Assembly: GCA_022496805.1 (NCBI GenBank) | Contig: CM040093.1 | Coordinates: 4,342,501-4,406,500 of the forward strand | Direction: 5' to 3' | Origin: Pohlia nutans | Taxonomy: Eukaryota > Streptophyta > Bryopsida > Bryales > Mniaceae | Length of the DNA stretch: 64,000 nt | Shown: positions 57,839 to 64,000 of the stretch, one piece after another | Numbering within the stretch: the stretch's first letter is position 1 | How the letters are laid out: each line of letters starts with the position of its first letter | Program-made: the position numbers and the translations under genes | Notes under the pieces: model-generated | Seen by the model: the letters and a program-made list of their open reading frames with translations, nothing else | The model's database searches: none | Told to the model about the DNA's origin: nothing

Positions 57839-57901
<63 letters not shown>

Positions 57902-57902
57902 T
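57839..57902. repeat. (TA)n microsatellite
   Basis: About 27 TA units plus flanking variants. Confidence 0.95.
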
Positions 57903-58564
57903 AATATTAATAAAAATAAAAATAATTCTGATTATCTTTTTGGTCGAAAGCTCGGTTGAAAGTGGATGTCCCTAATATCGACATTTCACACTATATAAAT
58001 ATTTACCATTACGGTACAAAAACACAAAAAAAGAAAAAGAAAAAGAAAAATTGGCACAAATAGTCAGATAGTGACAATTTTTTTCTTGTTATTGGTCACA
58101 CATTATTATTATTTTACCACAAGGTGTTTTTTACATGATAAGTCCCTCTAATTTAAGGTCCCTCTAATATCCCTATTTAGTGTAGCTATCTCTCTTCCCC
58201 ACTCTTAGAATAGTTCTTAAAGAGTTGTATATATCTCCCCATACCCGTGTACACTATGTTGCACCATATCAAGTGGTATACTTGGAGCACATCAATAGCT
58301 TTCTATTATGACTTAGTTCTTGCTAGAGTTTGTCACAATTAATTCATTTTTAAACAAAATAATTTATAGTCTAAAATAGCTTTCTTTAGACTTTAACACT
58401 AAATAGAATGAAGAGTGTAACTAGAGAGAAATTTTTAATCAATTTTTTGGAGATTACTCAATTGTTCCAAGCTTTAGCCTTGCAAACCTCCACTTAGAAT
58501 GTGAGGAAGCTCAAGTAGGCATTACCAATGTTTTTGACACTCATTTTGACATGTTTGCGACTCT
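57903..58564. other. AT-rich intergenic, nothing recognised
   Basis: No gene or repeat recognised. Confidence 0.4.
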
Positions 58565-59141
58565 TTAACCCCTAAATGCCTAGAGCCCTCTCCAAATTCG
58601 GCAGTTTTGCAAAGATGCATTATAAAATGCAACCTAGAGGGATATTTTGAACTTGATATATGAATAAAAGTTGTGCGTTATGAATTTTAGATTCTATCCA
58701 TACAGTTAGATCTATGATTGCTATTACCAATAGTTTTGTATAAAATTTGAAACGTGAAATTCAAAATTATTTTGTAATTCAATTACGAATAAGATATTGA
58801 CAATTTACGGATGAAATTCTTTGTGATTGGTTGAAATGTAATACTCTAAGTGTAGTGATTTTTGGAGATTTTTTGGTTGCTTAATTTTATGAATTGACTT
58901 TTTTTAGAGCACTTTTACACTAAAATCTTCAAAATTTTGGGTGAATCTCTACAACATGAAATGAGGCATAAAGATTTCACAAATCATCCCCTTTCTAATC
59001 GGATCACATGTGGATGGAGCTAAATTCCCATAGAATCTACAGTAAAAATTCCACACTGCAAAAAGTGCATGACGGATGAGAAATTATGGATGAAATCTGT
59101 ACATCGTCCAAAAAATGGACGCTCACGCAGTTAGGGGTTAA
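58565..59141 (+). mobile_element. TTAA-element family C, copy 3
   Basis: 577 bp from TTAACCCCTAAATGCC to GCAGTTAGGGGTTAA. The palindrome CGTCCAAAAAATGGACG is 18 bp from the right TTAA. Confidence 0.82.
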
Positions 59142-59437
59142 GTGTCAAGAAACATTTTTTCAACACTAAATTGTCAAAAAGATTGTCGAAAACATCATCC
59201 TTATGGGTAGGGAGGTTGCTACTTGAAAAGCCAGCGAGTACTAAAGAGCCTCTAATACCATAGTTGCTTGTTTGATTCTTTGAGGTTAAAATCTCTATTT
59301 CAAAAACAATGAAATAAGATTTGATATTATTGTACCCGGCCATCAGGGTCAGCATGTCATTCTGAATATGTAATTTTTTGGGAAATTGCTTTTTAACAAA
59401 TCCTAAATTATGTGAATATTCTTCAAGATTTTTTCAT

Positions 59438-59757
59438 CTTTTTATTTTTTTTGAAACAAATGGATGCTTTATTTCCATTGAAAGACAACAAATAACATCA
59501 CACTAAGACGTAGAGAGTACGTACATGAATTCCCCTACGGGTGATTTTTTAATTTTTTCTACAACAGTTTCTAGATTTGATCCTGACCTCCTAATCATTT
59601 CCTATCAAGAGCAATGTGTACCCCCAATCAACTAAGTGGTATTGGCCCTTTCAACGTGCATCCGACTGAAGTTGAACTACTGACCTCTCTAGTGCCAAGA
59701 CCTCCTAGAAAGAACCACCATCTTGCATCATGTGAGGTGGTATGGGGTCATTTCGAT
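59438..59757 (-). mobile_element. SINE-like retroposon inserted in a family R element
   Basis: Minus-strand orientation. It ends AATAAAGCATCCATTTGTTT plus an A-rich tail. GGTCAGTAGTTCAACTTC is a possible B box. It is flanked by diverged copies of a TCAAAATTCTTTTTCA-like sequence that is single in the R copy at 43634, which marks the target duplication. Confidence 0.55.
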
Positions 59758-59792
59758 CCTCAAAATTCTCTTTTTCACCATACAAAATAGTA

Positions 59793-60081
59793 CTCCCTTC
59801 GTTTCATAATAAGAGCCCAAAACCACATATTTCTTTGTGTCAATTTAAGAGTCCACATTCATTATGTTGCCTCCTTCATTGACTCGTACTCATTCATTGT
59901 GACTCGTACTCATTCATTGTGTTGCCTTCCTACATTGACTTCCTACATTTTTCATCCCTTTTCATCAAGACACACAGTTCTAAAAAAAATATTGCATTTC
60001 ATCCCTTTCAACATGGGCTCTATTGTTCTCTCAAATCTCAATTTTTCTACAAAGTGGGCTCTTATTATGAAATGGAGGGAG
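59793..60081. mobile_element. Stowaway-type MITE, TA duplication
   Basis: 289 bp with ends CTCCCTTCGTTTCATAATAA and TTATTATGAAATGGAGGGAG flanked by TA, the classical plant Stowaway terminus. A direct duplication GACTCGTACTCATTCATTGT lies inside. Confidence 0.9.
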
Positions 60082-60201
60082 TATTTTATTTTTAAAAATG
60101 ATTTCCTAAAGATTTGGGCTTCTCTTTTTATAATTTTTTTTTTTTTTTTTTTCCAACCGTGACAACCAACTAGGGTGATATTATAATTATTCTCTCTATT
60201 T

Positions 60202-60285
60202 TTTCACTTTTTTTTTTTTTGGAGGCAAATGGTGAAATTATTTCACTGCAAAGAGTAACAACAAACAACCAACACCGCCAGCGAA
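60202..60285 (-). mobile_element. Truncated retroposon with 17-bp duplication
   Basis: AATTATTCTCTCTATTT occurs at 60185-60201 and 60286-60302. The 84-bp insert, read on the minus strand, ends TTTCACCATTTGCCTCC plus a run of A. Its tail is shared with 42602-42887. Confidence 0.75.
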
Positions 60286-60302
60286 AATTATTCTCTCTAT
60301 TT

Positions 60303-60960
60303 GACAAGGAGAGGAAGGAGCTGCAGAAACGAAATTGCCACTTCAATATTCTTGTGAATTCAATCTTTTTCTGAAGTCATGCAGGAAATGAGGTCTTTTC
60401 TCTTCAAGGAATCTGTGACACTCATGATCCACATTGAATGCTGACCTGGACAGATGAACTTTCAGGCTTTTGTTGATCGTCTGCTGACGATGCATTCATG
60501 TGCACTAGACAGACTTGCACAAATTCACTCCCACGTTTGATTTTGTTCCTCCTTAAGATTTCACAGAAAAAAAAAAAAAAAAAAACAAGAATCCTTTGCA
60601 TGTTTCAATCACGTGAGTGCACAAACTGAGTCGGGATATCTGTGATTGCTGAAATCTTTGTGCACAGTATTGAAGGTGTAAATTGCATGGCCATGCACAA
60701 GTAGAATCTTCTTCAATAACCCATCAGCCAGATGTTTGTTGATATTTTTCCTCTTATGAAAATATGTTCAATTTTCTAGGTAAGTATGTCACTCTCATTT
60801 GTTAATTCTTTTCCTCTTTGTGAGCCTCTTTAACAACAAAAAGTGCAAATCTGAACATTGTAACTATTAAAGCCCATAAATCTTCTCTTTTATGAGACTT
60901 TTCATCAACAAAAAGTGCAAATTTAAACATTGTAGATTGAAACTTGAACCTCACCACTTG
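60303..60960. other. Intergenic, nothing recognised
   Basis: A short block, CAACAAAAAGTGCAAATNTNAACATTGTA, is duplicated near 60834 and 60905. No gene. Confidence 0.45.
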
Positions 60961-60962
60961 TA

Positions 60963-61090
60963 AGGTAACTTCAAGGAGCATCCTTGAAGCGTGCATATCT
61001 ACTGTTCTGTGACATTTTTCTACTGAAATGTCACACTGCAGTAGATACGCACGCTTTAAGATAAATGCTCCCTTTTAGGTGTAGTTACCT
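60963..61090. mobile_element. Foldback element with TA duplication
   Basis: 128 bp with ends AGGTAACTTCAAGGAGCA and a GTGTAGTTACCT end, flanked by TA. Arms of about 60 bp (GAAGCGTGCATATCTACTG / CAGTAGATACGCACGCTTT). Same terminal sequence as 49541-49856. Confidence 0.7.
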
Positions 61091-61092
61091 TA

Positions 61093-62148
61093 TGTGCAAA
61101 ACAATTTACACGTAATATACAATGTTCACCTCTCGCTCTGAGAAAAAGGTAAAAATCCTCAGTATCATACTACCGCTGTGTTTGCATAGAAATTGCCCTA
61201 ATGTGCTCTTGTAGATACTTACAACATTGTGGTCTGGATATGCTCGTTTCCATACAAAATTTATCAGAAAAAATGTTCCAAAGAACGTCTAAATATTGAC
61301 ATATCAAGCTGTTTAGCACCGCCATGGGACAAATGAAAGGAGGATCAGTGCAATCAGATATGTGGACTGGATAAAAGCTCAGGAATAAGAGGAAAAAAAG
61401 CAATGCATGACAAGCGATTAAGCAAAACTTAGTAACTTACTCTGAATGACTCAGGATTCTAATGAAAGTGTGGGTCTAAGAAACAAAACATTGACTGACT
61501 AATGAAGAGAAGCATCACAGGTTAACTTAATTCCAAGAAGAATGAAAATTATCAATCAAGAGAGTGGGGATGATCTAGACCGAGACGGCAATGGAATAAT
61601 AATAATAATACACCCAAAAAGAAAAATTCTCATTTGATCAAAATGATTGACCTCATCCAACTCAAGTTCAAGCTTAATATCACATCGAATCACTATAAAC
61701 AGCGTTTCTACAGGCAGAGTAGGCACAAATTGACCGTTCTAACTCTCTATTGGTCTTCTTTCACCCCACGACCAGAGGCTGCAATTAAAAAAAAAAAATA
61801 TGCCTCTCCAACTTCAAGTGCATCCACAAAACCAAAGCTCAACCTGCACACAGTGAGCCACCAAACATGAGAAAACCAAAATAAAACGAAAAAACATGAA
61901 TTGGCTAATTCAGGAGTTTCAAAGATACCCTAACATCTTTCTTTGGCATCTTCAGTTCAAGAATGAAAGAGTTGACACTCAGCCAATTCATGAAAAGCTC
62001 TAGAAGGTTATGATTGATTACCGAACACATAATAATATAACAATGTTACTCCAAACTTCTGATCATTTTCACATCAATGAGCATAAGTAAGAATTCCATA
62101 ATCTGGTGAAAGGACCTACAAACACTTTGACCCAAATCCTAATGCTCC
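61093..62148. other. Intergenic, nothing recognised
   Basis: Probably downstream sequence of the BES1/BZR1 gene in its distal part. No gene seen. Confidence 0.35.
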
Positions 62149-62511
62149 GATTCTCTAACATCCTCATAAATCACCTTACATCTTGAATACTCAGTCAACT
62201 ATTATTGTCATAATTCATTCTGACAACAATGCTCCTTTTATCATTCTCTACAAATTCTCACATCGTAACAAGATGAATGAGCATTCAGACGTTCTCTACG
62301 ATATCCTGCACACTTGCATTACCTGTATTAACGGTGTCCAGATTCTCTAACATCCTCATTCTTTGTCAGAATTCACCTTACATCTTGAATACTCAGCCAA
62401 CTATTGTTGTCATAATTCATTCAGACCGCTTGATCATTTTCTACAAATTCTCACATCGTAACAAGATGAAGGACGTTCTCCAAAAAATCATTCTTGCATT
62501 AACTGTATCAC
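62149..62511. repeat. Tandem duplication, 192-bp period
   Basis: GATTCTCTAACATCCTCAT, then CACCTTACATCTTGAATACT and CACATCGTAACAAGATGAA, occurs twice, starting at 62149 and 62341, with small indels. It lies just beyond the 3' end of the BES1/BZR1 coding region. Confidence 0.75.
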
Positions 62512-62687
62512 ACTTGTAAGCTCATTTTTAAATTGTTTTTGGAGGGGATGGGGATCATGAATTCGGACGCACCTAGAAATGGAATCCAGCCAGAAGGTGA
62601 TGAAGATCGTCACAGTCGGTGGAGATGGACTGGTGTGTTGAGATTCCTAAAAAATATGACACAAATGGAAAAGGAGAAAAGAGAGGT

Positions 62688-64000
62688 TCAAGAACGACGC
62701 TCCGGCGACGCGCGGAGCGAGGAGCTGCCGAGGGTCAATTCGAGATCATCAGCAGACAGTTTCCGTTTCGCCCCACAGACGACGAGCTCGTCGCGTTCCC
62801 ACAGCGATCCGAGGCCGCCAGCAAGTTCAAGCTCAGACGGGCAACGGCCCAGGCGGTCCAAGCCAAAGGAGCCTTTCATGCGCGACGAGACGGGCGATAC
62901 CGGCATACTGATGGACTTGCGCCACGGGAAGGGGGCCTCCATTTGATGATCGACGGCGCGGACGCGCACGCCGTTGGCCCACTTGCTGGAATTCGCGGCG
63001 CTGCACGCGAACTCCAGCGCCGTCGGCGACACCACCGCGGCCGCGCCGTCCACGGGCGTGCGCGCGCCGTCGGGGGTGTCGCAGTAGCCCGGGCGCAGGT
63101 GCGCGGCGGCCGCGGCCGCGGCCAGGAACGGGTGGTGGTTCCACGCCGTCGGGGGCGGGCCACACGCCTCCTGCGTCAGCCCGTCCCAGTCCGGCTTCAC
63201 GGGCGGCCCCCGCCCCGTCGGCGAGCTCAGCGGCGGCGTCACGGGCGCCGAGCTCGACGTCGTCCCGTGCAAGGGCGGCAGGCCCGCCCCCGCGCTGCTC
63301 GCCGGACCCAACCCCTTCAACCACGGGATCAGCGACGCGCCGTCGCTCCCCGGATACGAGCTCGCCGGGCTCACCTCCGACGGCGATGTGCACATGTGCT
63401 GCTCCGACTGCGCGTTCGCCGGTGGTTTCGCGCCCTGCAATACACACAATGCAATCCCACAACAATGAGCTCCAGCAACACACATTATTGCCTACTCTCT
63501 AAGCTTCCTCATTGCTCAAACTACTACTCCTACCAGCTCAGGGTTCACATCATTGTGCTCAAGGTCCACACCATTGCACTAGTTAATTCTTCTAAATTGA
63601 GAGCTGAAGAAAACTTCCTCAATCTTCAAAATAAAAGAATCAACTAGTCCAATGGTGTGGACCCTGAGCATGTGGACCCCTGAGCCGGTAGGAGTAGTGG
63701 TTTGAGCAAACAGTGGGACAAATAGTTTGACAATCAGGAAGCTTAATATGGAATAGAGGGGAGGGAGTACTAATCTTGTACCCTAATCTTGCAGTATTGA
63801 TTACCCACCTTGCGGTAAGTCGAGCCATCCTCGTCGACGGTCCAGCCTGCTTCCGCGCAGAGCGCTTTGAGAACTTCGTTGTTGTCGCAGTGCTTCGGCA
63901 GCTTGTAGTTCCCGTACAGACGCAGCCCCGCGAAGATCTTGGCGGCGATGGCACGCCGGCGTCGCTCGCGTCGCTTGTTATTCTCCCGTTCTTTCCATGT
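62688..64000 (-). CDS. BES1: BES1/BZR1-family transcription factor, 5'-partial
   Basis: Exon 1 (64000-63809, cut by the window edge) and exon 2 (63434-62688) join in frame across a 374-bp GT-AG intron at the position seen in this family (after STYRK). The family binds E-box/BRRE elements and carries brassinosteroid-type transcriptional output in angiosperms; its role in early plants is less clear. Visible features, in order, are the atypical bHLH DNA-binding block ([20 protein letters not shown], then [20 protein letters not shown]), a Ser/Thr-rich region with spaced S/T sites for GSK3 kinases, a [14 protein letters not shown] segment matching the conserved phosphorylation/14-3-3 region, a PEST-like stretch, and the EAR repressor motif LELTLG near the C terminus. 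Exon 2 is strongly GC-rich in an AT-rich neighbourhood, so long false frames appear on both strands. At least 312 residues; the N terminus is outside the window. Confidence 0.93.
63495..63767. mobile_element. Stowaway-like foldback element in the BES1/BZR1 intron
   Basis: The right end, in reverse complement, is CTCCCTCCCCTCTATTCCAT. The left end is CTCTCTAAGCTTCC with an internal deletion. Both are flanked by TA. The arms pair over most of their length (CTACTCCTACC ... GGTAGGAGTAG). It occupies most of the intron. Confidence 0.7.

Noticed and set aside
4325..59141. CCCTAAA/TTTAGGG at element ends resembles the plant telomere repeat
   Set aside because: The heptamer occurs singly inside terminal inverted repeats and is never tandem, so it does not indicate interstitial telomere sequence.
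62833..63483. 216-codon minus-strand alternative frame in the same exon
   Set aside because: Ala/Gly/Arg-rich out-of-frame translation of BES1/BZR1 exon 2.
62619..63647. 342-codon plus-strand frame over the BES1/BZR1 gene
   Set aside because: It is an Arg-rich shadow produced by the GC-rich exon on the opposite strand; only the minus strand encodes recognisable family motifs and splice sites.

Overview
The window is land-plant nuclear DNA. The five recognisable genes have plant-type proteins and GT-AG introns, and they sit in a very AT-rich intergenic sea packed with short non-autonomous transposons. The protein sequences and sparse genes fit a seed-free plant (fern, lycophyte or bryophyte) at least as well as a flowering plant, but the species cannot be fixed from sequence alone.

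Genes, left to right: (1) and (2) two direct tandem copies of the histone H3-H4 chaperone ASF1 (6183-7090 and 11402-12242, plus strand, 3 exons each); (3) an STP/MST-type sugar:proton symporter (14398-16756, minus, 3 exons); (4) a SAP30/AFR-type subunit of the Sin3-HDAC complex that I assembled from six exons (21003-24781, minus); (5) the 3' part of a BES1/BZR1-family transcription factor that runs off the right edge (62688-64000, minus, 2 exons seen). Three of the five gene products act on chromatin or transcription, but nothing suggests they are co-regulated as a cluster. The 37.9 kb between the AFR gene and the BES1/BZR1 gene (24782-62687) contains no gene I can support.

Mobile DNA dominates. 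The main signal is a superfamily of short elements (about 240-1060 bp, at least nine internally unrelated families, here called A to I) that share termini of the form TTAA-CCCYTAAASG ... CSTTTARGGG-TTAA. They are repeatedly chained end to end through one shared TTAA. Two nested insertions (A into G at 56042-56400; F into H at 50090-51152) show the host's TTAA duplicated on either side of the insert, so TTAA is a real target-site duplication. TTAA target plus CCC terminus is the piggyBac signature. No transposase gene is present, so these would be piggyBac-type MITEs moved in trans.

Other elements: PIF/Harbinger-like elements with 3-bp duplications (26112-27395, 33975-34337, 54822-55075 and others), CACTA-like mini-elements, Stowaway/mariner-like elements with TA duplications (49541-49856, 59793-60081, 63495-63767), two foldback elements of identical 276-bp length, poly(A)-tailed retroposons with 16-17 bp duplications, SINE-like repeats, minisatellites and microsatellites. 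A near-perfect 171-bp hairpin lies 1.4 kb upstream of the second ASF1 copy. Stretches described as empty hold only AT-rich, stop-rich sequence in which I see no gene or repeat.
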